NCBI GenBank assembly: GCA_023418915.1 | Contig: JAEZYU010000004.1 | Span: 10,498 to 74,497, forward strand | Length of the DNA stretch: 64,000 nucleotides | Reading direction: 5' to 3' | Source of the DNA: Bacillota bacterium | GTDB taxonomy: Bacteria; Bacillota; Clostridia; Acetivibrionales; DTU013 | Shown here: piece by piece, positions 17,668-25,869 of the stretch | How positions within the stretch are numbered: the first letter of the stretch is position 1 | How the letters are laid out: each line of letters begins with the position of its first letter | Notes under the pieces: model-generated | Told to the model about the DNA's origin: nothing | The model's database searches: none | What the model saw: the letters and a program-made list of their open reading frames with translations, nothing else | Program-made: the position numbers and the translations under genes

Positions 17668-18348
17668 ATGAGAAGATATGGCTGGATAGGGGGCGCTTTT
17701 GTGATAGTAATCCTGCTGGTTGTCATAGAGTTGACGATCATATCAAATGCCTCCGGATATGAAAGCAGGGAAAAAATCGTTTTTGCAGCAGCCGATATTA
17801 CAGAGGGCGCAGTCATAACGGAAGATATGCTGTTGATCAGGGAGATCAGCAGTGATGCAGTACATAAGGATGCGGTAAAGAGTATCGGGGATGCGGTAAA
17901 CATGAGGGCGGAATCCTTTATCTGTGATGGAGAGATGCTGCTGAAGTGCAGATTGACCGCAGAAGCTGCCGACGCAATAGAAGCACTGGATAAGTCAAAC
18001 AGATTGTTCTGCGTGCAACTGGAATTTGATCAGGCAAATGCATGGCAGTTGGCTAAGAACCAGCGTGTTGATGTGATTTATGTGCCGAACCACGGTCAAG
18101 AGAACGAAGCCGTTCCTGAGGCACCAGGAGTGCTTGGTGTTCAGCCGCCTGAAAATGGGGTAAAGCTTATGAAGACGGTCAGGATCGCTGGTCTTGTGGA
18201 TGAAGACGGTGAACCTGTGGACGGCGATGAATCCGATATGCTGCCCAGATATGTACTATTTGAAGTTACTGAACAACAGGCTGTTTTCCTTGCATATGCC
18301 AAAAGGAATGGCAGGCTTGAGTTAGCATGCATACCTGACAATGATTGA
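17668..18348 (+). CDS. CpaB/RcpC-like SAF-domain protein
   Basis: About 226 residues: one N-terminal transmembrane helix (WIGGAFVIVILLVVIELTII), then an SAF domain (IVFAAADITEGAVITEDMLLIREISSD) and a C-terminal RcpC-like part (KTVRIAGLVDEDG, VLFEVTEQQAVFLAYAKRNGRLELA). CpaB proteins act at the outer side of Tad machines. AAGGTG 6 nt before ATG 17668 favours this start over GTG 17659. It is the last gene of the Tad locus; no secretin is expected in a Gram-positive, and no prepilin peptidase was found in the window. Confidence 0.78.
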   Translation: MRRYGWIGGAFVIVILLVVIELTIISNASGYESREKIVFAAADITEGAVITEDMLLIREISSDAVHKDAVKSIGDAVNMRAESFICDGEMLLKCRLTAEAADAIEALDKSNRLFCVQLEFDQANAWQLAKNQRVDVIYVPNHGQENEAVPEAPGVLGVQPPENGVKLMKTVRIAGLVDEDGEPVDGDESDMLPRYVLFEVTEQQAVFLAYAKRNGRLELACIPDND

Positions 18349-18383
18349 CGGCAGTGGTGTGCGGATGCATATTTGTGCTCTGA

Positions 18384-18872
18384 ATATAATGAGGTGTTAT
18401 ATGTCCCCAACCTCTCAACGCATTTTCAACCTCTCGGGTTGAAAAACGCAAATACGTCTTTTCAAACCTTTCGGGTTGAAGAACGCTGATACGTCTTTTT
18501 AAACCCTTCGGGCTGAAAAACGTTATGTGGCGGACACTGATTGCCTCTCAGATATTTTCTTTCGAAATAATCGAAAGAGAACGATGTGAGCATATCTCCC
18601 GCCTAGGATGCATAGGCGAGCAGCAAGCCATGCTTGCGACCAGCCCGGATGCATAGGTGAGCAGCAAGCCTTGCTTGCGACCAGCCCGGATGCATAGGTG
18701 AGCAGCAAGCCATGCTTGCGACCAGCCCGGATGCATAGGCGAGCAGCAAGCCATGCTTGCGACCAGCCCCGTTGAAACACCGCAATATCACAATATATCC
18801 TTTGGATGTTTTGTGACTTGATAAGAAAATTTTTTGCATGCGAAAAGTTTTCTTTGAAACGAAGTGTTATAA
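18384..18872. repeat. MITE-like element, long copy C
   Basis: About 489 bp from TATAATGAGGTG to GTGTTATAA. It contains three copies of a hairpin module (TTTTCAACC...GGTTGAAAA type), a CTTTCG...CGAAAG hairpin, four 41-bp tandem units, and a right end with AAAATTTT and TTCTTTGAAACG. It aligns along most of its length with the copy at 19192-19553. All ORFs within it are repeat artefacts. Confidence 0.75.
18606..18769. repeat. four 41-bp tandem units inside element C
   Basis: Units begin at 18606, 18647, 18688 and 18729, each starting GGATGCATAGG and containing the small hairpin GCAAGC-CAT-GCTTGC. Period 41 is not a multiple of three, arguing against coding. Copy D has a single unit. Confidence 0.9.
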
Positions 18873-18904
18873 AGCAGAAATAATATAAATATGGAGGGAT
18901 TTTT

Positions 18905-19141
18905 ATGGCTGAAATCAAGTATGAAATCAAAAAACATCTGGGAGTGATAGGAGAGAGTACGAGAGGCTGGAAGAAGGAGGTCAACCTGGTTAGCTGGAAT
19001 GAGCGCAAGCCTAAGTTGGATATCAGGGACTGGGATGAGAACCATGAGAAGATGGGTAAGGGAGTGACGCTGAACAAGGGTGAGGTGGAGGAGCTAAAGA
19101 AGCTGCTTGCAGCGATCGATCCCGAGGAGATGGAGGCCTGA
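18905..19141 (+). CDS. YdbC/PC4-family small protein
   Basis: 78 residues matching the bacterial PC4-like (YdbC) family: IKYEIKKHLGVIGESTRGWKKEVNLVSWN, then PKLDIRDWDENHEKMGKGVTL and a C-terminal helix ELKKLLAAID. Family members bind single-stranded nucleic acid and are related to the eukaryotic coactivator PC4; the cellular role is not settled. ATGGAGG upstream gives a strong ribosome site. The gene lies alone between two direct copies of the MITE-like element. Confidence 0.88.
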   Translation: MAEIKYEIKKHLGVIGESTRGWKKEVNLVSWNERKPKLDIRDWDENHEKMGKGVTLNKGEVEELKKLLAAIDPEEMEA

Positions 19142-19156
19142 TGGCCTCCATTTTTT
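19132..19156 (+). terminator. Rho-independent terminator overlapping the ydbC-like stop codon
   Basis: GGAGGCC (19132-19138), loop TGAT, GGCCTCC (19143-19149), then ATTTTTT. The stop codon TGA forms part of the loop. Confidence 0.92.
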
Positions 19157-19191
19157 GTTGCTTCCACAAACGCCGTTGCAGCTCCCGATTA

Positions 19192-19553
19192 TTATAACGA
19201 GGTGAATAATGTCCCCCACCTCTTTACGCCTTTTCAACCTTCAGGCTGAAAAACGCTAATACATCTTTTCAACCCCTTCAGGCTGAAAAACGCAAATACG
19301 TCTTTTCAACCCCTTCAGGCCGAAAAGCGCTATGTGGCGGGCGCTGATTGCCTTTCAGATATTTTCTTTCGAAATAATCGAAAGAGAACGATGTGAGCAT
19401 ATCTCCCGCCTGGGATGCATAGGCGAGCAGCAAGCCATGCTTGCGACCAGCCTTGTTGAAACGCGCAGAGGTAAGAAAAATTTTTTACTAAGCGTAATTT
19501 ACGAAGTAAATTATCGCATAATCGAAAATTTTTCTTTGAACGATGCGTTATAA
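19192..19553. repeat. MITE-like element, copy D with clean terminal inverted repeats
   Basis: TTATAACG at 19192-19199 and CGTTATAA at 19546-19553 form a perfect 8-bp terminal inverted repeat around 362 bp. Inside are three TTTTCAACC...GGCTGAAAAACG hairpin modules, the CTTTCG/CGAAAG hairpin, one 41-bp unit, and a right end with AAAATTTTTCTTTGAACGAT. It is in the same orientation as copy C. Confidence 0.8.
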
Positions 19554-19651
19554 GACTAAAACATATCTCTTTCGTCTTATTTTCAGTCCTTCATGTTTAA
19601 TAACGTTTGTCATCCCGGATGTGAAACCGTCGGATAGTCAATTGATTGAAA

Positions 19652-19769
19652 TGGACAGAAAATCAAGTATAGGACGATTTAGTCAACATAACACAAGGTT
19701 TCTCTTCGTTATTTGGCTAAAACCCACCTTTTTGCTATAAAATTCGTCCTATACTTGAAATTTTGTCCA
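19652..19769. repeat. 118-bp long inverted repeat
   Basis: Arms of about 29 bp: TGGACA...TCAAGTATAGGACGA at 19652-19680 and its near complement TCGTCCTATACTTGA...TGTCCA ending 19769, separated by about 60 nt. The two short ORFs across it are not convincing genes. It could be a separate small inverted-repeat element. Confidence 0.75.
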
Positions 19770-19800
19770 CCAAGCTATTTGATAGCAGTTATTTACCTTA

Positions 19801-19875
19801 TTGCTCTGGCGTTGCTTGCTCTGGCGTTGCTTGCTCTGGCGTTGCTTGTTCTGCCGTTGCTTGCTCTGGCGTTTC
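19801..19875. repeat. 15-bp minisatellite upstream of the AraC-type gene
   Basis: Five tandem copies of TTGCTCTGGCGTTGC with a few substitutions, ending about 65 nt before the regulator start. ORFs through it on both strands are low-complexity products of the repeat. Confidence 0.9.
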
Positions 19876-19939
19876 TTGTTCCACTTGATACATTCCCTGC
19901 AATTGGGATATAATCATATGTGAAAGCAGAGGTGATTTT

Positions 19940-20857
19940 ATGGATGATAAGCTACTGCCGAAGGCATGGGAAGGTCTTCTCAATTCGTCAAATTTTTTGC
20001 CTGTTATAGTAAAGACCCTTGAAAGGATCCAGGATGTTACCTGGTCTATGGAACCAAACAGACATGAGAATTATGAAATGGTCTATATGAAAAAGGGGTT
20101 CGCCGTTTTTGAGATATCAGGCCAGCAGGTGGAGCTCGGACCCAACGATATCGTGATAATAAAACCGATGCAGTACCACAAATTCATTGTCAAATCAGAA
20201 AATGGATGTGAGTTCATCGTCCTTAATTTCACGTTTGAAAACAGGATAAACGGAGAGCATTCTCAGATGCCCATGGAGGATTTTCTGAATTTTGTCAGCA
20301 GCAAGGAAACAGGATCTTATATTACATTGAAGGTAAGCCCTAAAAATGAAATAGTCGTATTGATGAACAGGATACTCAAGGAAAGAGAAAGCTCCGAACC
20401 CGGGAGCGAATTTCTGAATTACCTGCTCATAATGGAGCTGTTTGTTCTGCTTTCGAGGGCTCTTAAGATGGAGTGGGAAAACAGTATAAAGTCCAAGAGT
20501 CCAAAATTGAAAGAGCTTATAGGGATAGCGGTAAATTTCATACATAACAATTTTGAACGTGACATTTCACTCGGGGATATTGCCAAATTTGTTTTTCTCA
20601 GCCCCAGTTATTTTACCCGGGCATTCAAGGAGGAAACCGGCATGAGCCCAATCAACTATCTTCTTAAGGTCCGCATAGAGAGGGCAAAGGAATTGCTGGC
20701 GGACACAGGTCTAAAAATCAGCGACATTGCACTTAATGTCGGGTTCTCTAATCAGCAGCGTTTCAATGAAATGTTTAAGAAGTATGCAGGGCTGACTCCG
20801 CTTCAATACCGAAAAAGTATGACAAAAAACATTCATATTAATACTACATATCAGTAA
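19940..20857 (+). CDS. AraC-family transcriptional regulator
   Basis: 305 residues. An N-terminal cupin-like sensor (VYMKKGFAVFEISGQQVELGPNDIVIIKPMQYHKF) is joined to a C-terminal pair of helix-turn-helix motifs: DISLGDIAKFVFLSPSYFTRAFKEETG and ISDIALNVGFSNQQRFNEMFKKYAG, then PLQYR. The cupin pattern is typical of sugar-responsive regulators, but the ligand cannot be told. It precedes leuC by about 70 nt in the same direction; whether it controls leucine genes is unknown. AGAGGTGATTTT supports ATG 19940. Confidence 0.9.
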   Translation: MDDKLLPKAWEGLLNSSNFLPVIVKTLERIQDVTWSMEPNRHENYEMVYMKKGFAVFEISGQQVELGPNDIVIIKPMQYHKFIVKSENGCEFIVLNFTFENRINGEHSQMPMEDFLNFVSSKETGSYITLKVSPKNEIVVLMNRILKERESSEPGSEFLNYLLIMELFVLLSRALKMEWENSIKSKSPKLKELIGIAVNFIHNNFERDISLGDIAKFVFLSPSYFTRAFKEETGMSPINYLLKVRIERAKELLADTGLKISDIALNVGFSNQQRFNEMFKKYAGLTPLQYRKSMTKNIHINTTYQ

Positions 20858-20930
20858 GTAACAGGAAGAATCATGTTATATCTGACGTTATTATATATAT
20901 TAGCATCATACCATATGGGAGGTATTATAT

Positions 20931-22214
20931 ATGGCCAACATGAACAAAAACGTCAAAGGTATGACAATGACACAAAAGATACTTGCTGCCCACGCAGGGT
21001 TGGACAGAGTCGAGGCTGGGCAGCTGATCAAGGCGAAACTTGACATGGTGCTCGGGAACGATATCACAACTCCTGTAGCAGTCAGGGAATTCAAAAAAAT
21101 CGGCACAGACAGCGTATTTGATAAGGAAAGGATCGCAATAGTACCCGACCACTTTACTCCGAACAAGGATATAAAATCCGCCGAACAGGTGAAATATATC
21201 AGACAATTCGCACGTGATATGGGAATAGCGAATTTCTTCGAGGTCGGCCAAATGGGCGTAGAGCATGCACTGCTCCCGGAAAAGGGACTGGTGGTGCCCG
21301 GAGATGTGGTGATAGGAGCCGACTCTCATACATGCACATACGGCGCACTCGGAGCATTTTCCACCGGGATCGGCAGCACCGACATGGCGGCTGGTATGGC
21401 AACAGGAGAAGCATGGTTCAAGGTTCCGGAGGCGATCCGTTTCGTGCTGACAGGTAAGCCGGGCAAATGGGTAAGCGGAAAGGACGTTATTCTACACATA
21501 ATCGGTATGATAGGTGTCGACGGAGCACTATATAAATCAATGGAATTCACGGGTGACGGTCTTTTATCACTTTCTATGGATGATAGATTCTCTATGGCGA
21601 ATATGGCTATTGAGGCTGGAGCCAAGAATGGCATATTTGATGTGGATGAGAAGACTCTCGAATATGTGAGAGAGCATTCAGCAAAGTCATATAAAGTATA
21701 CAAGGCGGATGAGGATGCCGTCTACAATAGTGAATTCACGATAGATCTGAGTACTGTAAAGCCTACCGTTGCATTTCCTCCGCTGCCTGACAGGGCAAGG
21801 ACGATCGACAATGTAGGCGATATAAAGATAGACCAGGTAGTCATAGGCTCATGCACCAACGGCAGGATAGAGGATATGCGAGCTGCCGCAGAGATATTAA
21901 AAGGGCGCAGAGTGCATCCGGACGTACGCTGCATAATCATCCCTGCAACACAAAAAATCTGGAAACAGTCAATGAATGAAGGCCTCTTCGATATATTCAT
22001 CGAAGCTGGCGCCGCTGTCAGCACTCCGACCTGCGGGCCTTGCCTTGGCGGTCATATGGGTATCCTTGCAAAAGGTGAGAGAGCGGTCTCTACCACTAAC
22101 AGGAATTTTGTAGGCAGGATGGGCCACCCTGAGAGCGAGGTTTATCTCGCAAGCCCTGCTATTGCTGCAGCATCGGCAGTGGCAGGCAGGATAGCTTCAC
22201 CTGATGAACTGTGA
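20931..22214 (+). CDS. leuC: 3-isopropylmalate dehydratase large subunit
   Basis: 427 residues, the shorter HACN/LeuC2 form of the aconitase family. It converts 2- to 3-isopropylmalate with LeuD. Conserved parts are IVPDHFTPNKD, GVVIGADSHTCTYGALGAF (first cluster Cys), VIGSCTNGRIEDMRAA, and TPTCGPCLGGHMG (two cluster Cys). GGGAGGT before ATG 20931 is a strong ribosome site. It leads leuC-leuD-leuB; leuA is not in the window. Confidence 0.95.
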   Translation: MANMNKNVKGMTMTQKILAAHAGLDRVEAGQLIKAKLDMVLGNDITTPVAVREFKKIGTDSVFDKERIAIVPDHFTPNKDIKSAEQVKYIRQFARDMGIANFFEVGQMGVEHALLPEKGLVVPGDVVIGADSHTCTYGALGAFSTGIGSTDMAAGMATGEAWFKVPEAIRFVLTGKPGKWVSGKDVILHIIGMIGVDGALYKSMEFTGDGLLSLSMDDRFSMANMAIEAGAKNGIFDVDEKTLEYVREHSAKSYKVYKADEDAVYNSEFTIDLSTVKPTVAFPPLPDRARTIDNVGDIKIDQVVIGSCTNGRIEDMRAAAEILKGRRVHPDVRCIIIPATQKIWKQSMNEGLFDIFIEAGAAVSTPTCGPCLGGHMGILAKGERAVSTTNRNFVGRMGHPESEVYLASPAIAAASAVAGRIASPDEL

Positions 22215-22267
22215 TACTCAGACAGGGACTGGCTGGACTGCATAGAGTCCGGTATTACGATCGATCT

Positions 22268-22310
22268 GATAGTGTAAAGTAGCTTATGAAAAACAGCCCA
22301 AAGCACTATC
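22268..22310. repeat. 43-bp hairpin repeat, copy 2 (leuC-leuD gap)
   Basis: GATAGTG at 22268-22274 and CACTATC at 22304-22310 flank the shared body TAAAGTAGCTTATGAAAAAC. Same length as copy 1 and lying between two co-transcribed genes. Confidence 0.85.
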
Positions 22311-22347
22311 AAGATAGAAATGAATCGATCTATAGGAGGTAATATAT

Positions 22348-22836
22348 ATGAAGATACAGGGTAATGTAATCAAATATGGAGATAATGTGGATACCGATGT
22401 CATAATACCAGCAAGATATTTGAATACCAGCGACCCGTCGGAGCTTGCAGCACACTGTATGGAGGATATTGATGCAGGCTTTGTAAAAAGGGTGCAGAAA
22501 GGCGACATAATGGCTGCAGGAAAGAACTTCGGGTGTGGTTCATCACGGGAGCATGCTCCTATAGCCATCAAGGCGTCCGGTATATCCTGCATAATCGCAG
22601 AGACTTTTGCCAGGATATTTTACCGTAATGCTATAAATATCGGGCTTCCTATCATTGAATGTCCGGAAGCGGCTGCAGATATCAGTGAGGGGGACGTTCT
22701 CGAGGTGGATTTCGATACAGGTATGATAATGAATAAAACTAAAAACAAGAGCTATAAGGGAGTACCATTTCCTGAATTTATGCAGGAAATTATCGCTGCC
22801 GACGGACTTGTCAGCTACATTAAGAGCCAACGATGA
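22348..22836 (+). CDS. leuD: 3-isopropylmalate dehydratase small subunit
   Basis: 162 residues, the swivel domain of the isopropylmalate dehydratase. Signature segments are GDNVDTDVIIPARYLNT, AGKNFGCGSSREHAPIAIKASGISCIIAETFARIFYRNAINIGLP, and the C-terminal FPEFMQEII. It partners LeuC encoded 133 nt upstream. AGGAGGT before ATG 22348. Confidence 0.95.
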   Translation: MKIQGNVIKYGDNVDTDVIIPARYLNTSDPSELAAHCMEDIDAGFVKRVQKGDIMAAGKNFGCGSSREHAPIAIKASGISCIIAETFARIFYRNAINIGLPIIECPEAAADISEGDVLEVDFDTGMIMNKTKNKSYKGVPFPEFMQEIIAADGLVSYIKSQR

Positions 22837-22888
22837 TAATGGAGCCGGACAATGAGCTGTTAAGGCTGCATGCAGCTTGAGCAGCTCA

Positions 22889-23142
22889 GGTTATTTGCAA
22901 GGTAATCCGCAAAGGTATGCGCAGAGTTATTTGCAAGGTAATTCGCAAAGGTATGTGCAGGGGTATTTGCAAAGGTATACGCAAAGCTATTTGCAAGGTA
23001 ATTCGCAAAGCTATTTGCAAGGTAATTCGCAAGGTTATTTGCGAGGTAATTCGCAAAGGTATGCGCAAGGGTATTCGCAAAGGTATGCGCAGGGGTATTC
23101 GCAAAGCTATACGTAAGGTAATTCACAAAGGTATACGCAAGG
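22889..23142. repeat. 12-bp minisatellite between leuD and leuB
   Basis: About 21 tandem 12-bp units with consensus close to GGTATTCGCAAA (variants TTATTTGCAAGG, TAATTCGCAAAG, GTATGCGCAGGG). It fills most of the gap between leuD and leuB. Because 12 is divisible by 3, several frames stay open on both strands; the plus-strand frame would read Gly/Gln/Ser/Tyr-rich peptide, but no good start site exists. Confidence 0.92.
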
Positions 23143-23202
23143 GCGTGTGCGGGGTTGTGCATATTTAATAGAAGAAGGTTTTACTGTTGGGAGGAATATA
23201 TA

Positions 23203-24309
23203 GTGAAATATAAGATCACTTTGCTTAAGGGGGATGGAATAGGTCCGGAGGTAGTAGATCAGGCGGTCACAGTACTTGAAGCCGCCGGAGAAAGATGCGG
23301 CATCAGATTCGAATTTCGGGAAGAGCTGATGGGAGGCTGTGCAATCGACACATATGGTGTGCCATTACCGGAGACTACACTCAAATCCTGCAAAGAAAGC
23401 GATGCGGTTTTGCTTGGCGCCGTCGGCGGATCAAAGTGGGAGGGCCTGCCGGGTGACAGGACGCCGGAAGCAGGCTTGCTCGGTATCAGAGCAGGCCTCG
23501 GGCTTTATGCCAATCTCAGGCCCGCTGTAATATATGAAGCTCTTAAGGATGCGTCTCCTTTGAAAGCTGAGATTATCGGAGATAAGCTCGATATACTTGT
23601 AGTGAGGGAGCTTACAGGAGGGATCTACTTTGGGGAGCGCGGAAGGTCAGACTCGGGCAGTTATATCGAATCGGCATATGATACGGAAAAATACTCTGTT
23701 GCTGAAATAGAGCGAATTGCTGAAATAGCTTTTGAAGCCGCAGCTAAGCGCCGCAAAATAGTTACTTCCGTTGATAAGGCAAATGTATTGGAAAGCTCCA
23801 AGCTCTGGCGTGAAGTTGTAGTCAGGACATCAAAAAAATACCCGGACATTGTTCTGAATCATATGTATGTTGATAATGCTGCGATGCAGCTGGTCAGAAA
23901 TCCACGCCAGTTTGACGTCATCGTAACGACTAATTTGTTTGGTGATATATTGTCGGACGAGGCGTCCATGATAACCGGCTCTATTGGTATGCTTCCGTCC
24001 GCCAGTCTTGGCAGCGGATCGCTCGGACTTTATGAGCCTATACATGGATCAGCGCCTGATATTGCAGGACAGGACAAGGCGAATCCTATAGCGACAATAC
24101 TTTCGACTGCAATGATGCTTCGATATTCCTTAAATCAGCACAAAGCTGCAGATATGATAGAAGACGCAGTCAGGAGAGTGCTGGAGAAAGGTTACCGTAC
24201 AGCAGACATAGCATCCTTTGGAGGCATCCTGACAAGCACAATGGAAATGGGAAAACTGATTACACATGAGATTCTGAAGATTGATACAGGAAATAATCCA
24301 CGGCAATAA
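23203..24309 (+). CDS. leuB: 3-isopropylmalate dehydrogenase
   Basis: 368 residues. It oxidatively decarboxylates 3-isopropylmalate with NAD. Conserved segments: LLKGDGIGPEVV, LLGAVGGSKW, LRAGLGLYANLRP as RAGLGLYANLRP, RELTGGIYFGERG, NHMYVDNAAMQLV, TNLFGDILSDEASMITGSIGMLPSASLG, and LYEPIHGSAPDIAGQ. The frame extends up to 23155, but GGGAGG at 23189-23194 sits 8 nt before GTG 23203, where the family N terminus begins. Confidence 0.95.
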   Translation: MKYKITLLKGDGIGPEVVDQAVTVLEAAGERCGIRFEFREELMGGCAIDTYGVPLPETTLKSCKESDAVLLGAVGGSKWEGLPGDRTPEAGLLGIRAGLGLYANLRPAVIYEALKDASPLKAEIIGDKLDILVVRELTGGIYFGERGRSDSGSYIESAYDTEKYSVAEIERIAEIAFEAAAKRRKIVTSVDKANVLESSKLWREVVVRTSKKYPDIVLNHMYVDNAAMQLVRNPRQFDVIVTTNLFGDILSDEASMITGSIGMLPSASLGSGSLGLYEPIHGSAPDIAGQDKANPIATILSTAMMLRYSLNQHKAADMIEDAVRRVLEKGYRTADIASFGGILTSTMEMGKLITHEILKIDTGNNPRQ

Positions 24310-24939
24310 TGAATATTAGTGAATATTAGTGTATATGCAAATAAGTCATTAAGTTCCATATAACCCTTGAGGCGCTATGTCCAACGGGATGCGACCTATT
24401 TTTTTCTTCGTGTTGTAACCTTTATTATTTTGCAGAACTGAATAAACATTCTGAGGCGGCGAGCAGACAGCAGTGTATGGCAACACTTCCCGTGCTGCGG
24501 GTGATTAGCACATTGCAGTCTACAGCCGCCAGCCTTTCAAAGATGTGAGCGACGATTCCGGAATGCTGACTTGTGTTCATGTTTATATGAATTCTTTACA
24601 AATGCATAAACATGCATTTTATGTAACCCATTGAAAATGTTATCAAATATTGATAGTATTATATTTGCCGTTTCAGGTAGGTGACATTCTACGGACACGC
24701 GGTATTCAAGATAACAGCTTTTTTATGCTTCCCGAAGTATATCGCAGACCCTTTAGCACAGGTATTTTAGCGAATCAGGCTATGAAGCAGTAACCGGAAC
24801 GGCTCAAGCAACTGGCTATGGCAAATAATACTTTCGGATCAACAGATTTATTTGTTGATTTGTATTAAGCAATATTGTATTATGTAAACTATCGACCTGA
24901 AATTAGATGTTGTATTTTATATATTAGAGGGGTGTCTTA
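24310..24939. other. 630-nt intergenic region upstream of the opp operon
   Basis: No recognised gene. It contains a foldable segment at 24455-24530 (listed separately) and an AT-rich stretch before oppB that probably holds the promoter. A 40-codon frame around 24660-24790 has no recognised similarity. No T-box or known riboswitch core was recognised. Confidence 0.5.
24455..24530 (+). ncRNA. candidate structured RNA element
   Basis: GGCGGC (24455-24460) pairs with GCCGCC (24525-24530). Inside, AGACAGCAGTG (24465-24475) pairs with CATTGCAGTCT (24511-24521) with one mismatch and one G-U. An apical CCCG-TGCTG-CGGG hairpin is at 24489-24501. The nested stems suggest an RNA structure, strand unproven, of no family I recognise. 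Confidence 0.35.
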
Positions 24940-25857
24940 ATGGCGAATTATGTTATTAAAAGGGTCTTGCTTGCAGTAGTCACATTGTGGCTTGTTGCAA
25001 CCATAACTTTCGCATTGATGAATTTAGTTCCCGGCGGCCCTTTTCTTTCTGAGAAAACTCCGTCTGAAGCGACTTTAAAGGCTCTTAATGAAAAATATGG
25101 CCTTGATCAGCCATTAATAGTGCAATACAAAAACTACATGGAAAAAATGATTAAGGGCGACATGGGGCCATCACTCAAACAGAGAGGGCGTACTGTCAAC
25201 CAGATAATATCCAACGGATTCAAGGTATCAGCCAGAGTCGGAGGTATCTCAATCCTGGTAGCTATTCTGATAGGAGTGCCTCTCGGCAGTATAGCGGCAT
25301 TGAATAGAGGAAAATGGATCGATAACTCAATAATTGTAATTTCGACATGTGGCATAGCCGTACCAAGCTTTGTTGTTTCGACAGTCCTAATGATGATTTT
25401 GAGTGTGAAGCTGAATCTGCTGCCGACATATGGGCTTTCATCACCGCTGCATTACATCATGCCGGTGCTGGCTCTTTCATTCTATCCGTCATCCTACATC
25501 ACAAGGCTTATGCGTTCGAGCATGCTGGAGGTGCTGGGACAGGATTATATGCGTACAGCAAATGCAAAAGGACTTTCGCAATTTAAAATGCTGTTCAAGC
25601 ATGCCCTTCGAAATGCGATCCTTCCGGTTGTCACATATCTGGGACCGCTGCTTGCGTATACGCTTACAGGAAGCTTTGTCGTTGAGAAGATATTTACGAT
25701 ACCGGGATTGGGCAATGACTTTATAAGCTCGATCATAAACAGGGATTACACGCTCATAATGGGTACTACGATATTCCTTGCAGCTCTGATCATCACCATG
25801 AACCTGATGGTCGACATTGCATACAAGCTGATAGACCCGAGAATTAAACTGAAATAG
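24940..25857 (+). CDS. oppB: oligopeptide ABC transporter permease OppB
   Basis: 305 residues, typical length. The first helix (RVLLAVVTLWLVATITFALMNLVPGGPF) with the conserved PGGPF, the EKYGLDQPLIVQY motif, about six membrane segments, and the permease signature YMRTANAKGLSQFKMLFKHALRNAILPVVTYLG, then FTIPGLGNDFISSIINRDY. It forms the membrane channel with OppC. First gene of oppBCDFA. Confidence 0.93.
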   Translation: MANYVIKRVLLAVVTLWLVATITFALMNLVPGGPFLSEKTPSEATLKALNEKYGLDQPLIVQYKNYMEKMIKGDMGPSLKQRGRTVNQIISNGFKVSARVGGISILVAILIGVPLGSIAALNRGKWIDNSIIVISTCGIAVPSFVVSTVLMMILSVKLNLLPTYGLSSPLHYIMPVLALSFYPSSYITRLMRSSMLEVLGQDYMRTANAKGLSQFKMLFKHALRNAILPVVTYLGPLLAYTLTGSFVVEKIFTIPGLGNDFISSIINRDYTLIMGTTIFLAALIITMNLMVDIAYKLIDPRIKLK

Positions 25858-25869
25858 GTGGTGAATAAG

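Noticed and set aside
18523..19167. Minus-strand ORFs of 68-214 codons across the 41-bp repeats and the ydbC-like gene
   Set aside because: They arise from the hairpin-rich tandem repeats and run antisense to a recognised gene; no ribosome sites.
19332..19913. Three short plus-strand ORFs after the ydbC-like gene
   Set aside because: They cross the MITE-like copy, the 118-bp inverted repeat and the 15-bp minisatellite; no recognisable protein.
22860..23168. Four overlapping ORFs (both strands) in the leuD-leuB gap
   Set aside because: A 12-bp repeat keeps any frame without a stop open; no convincing start site or family.
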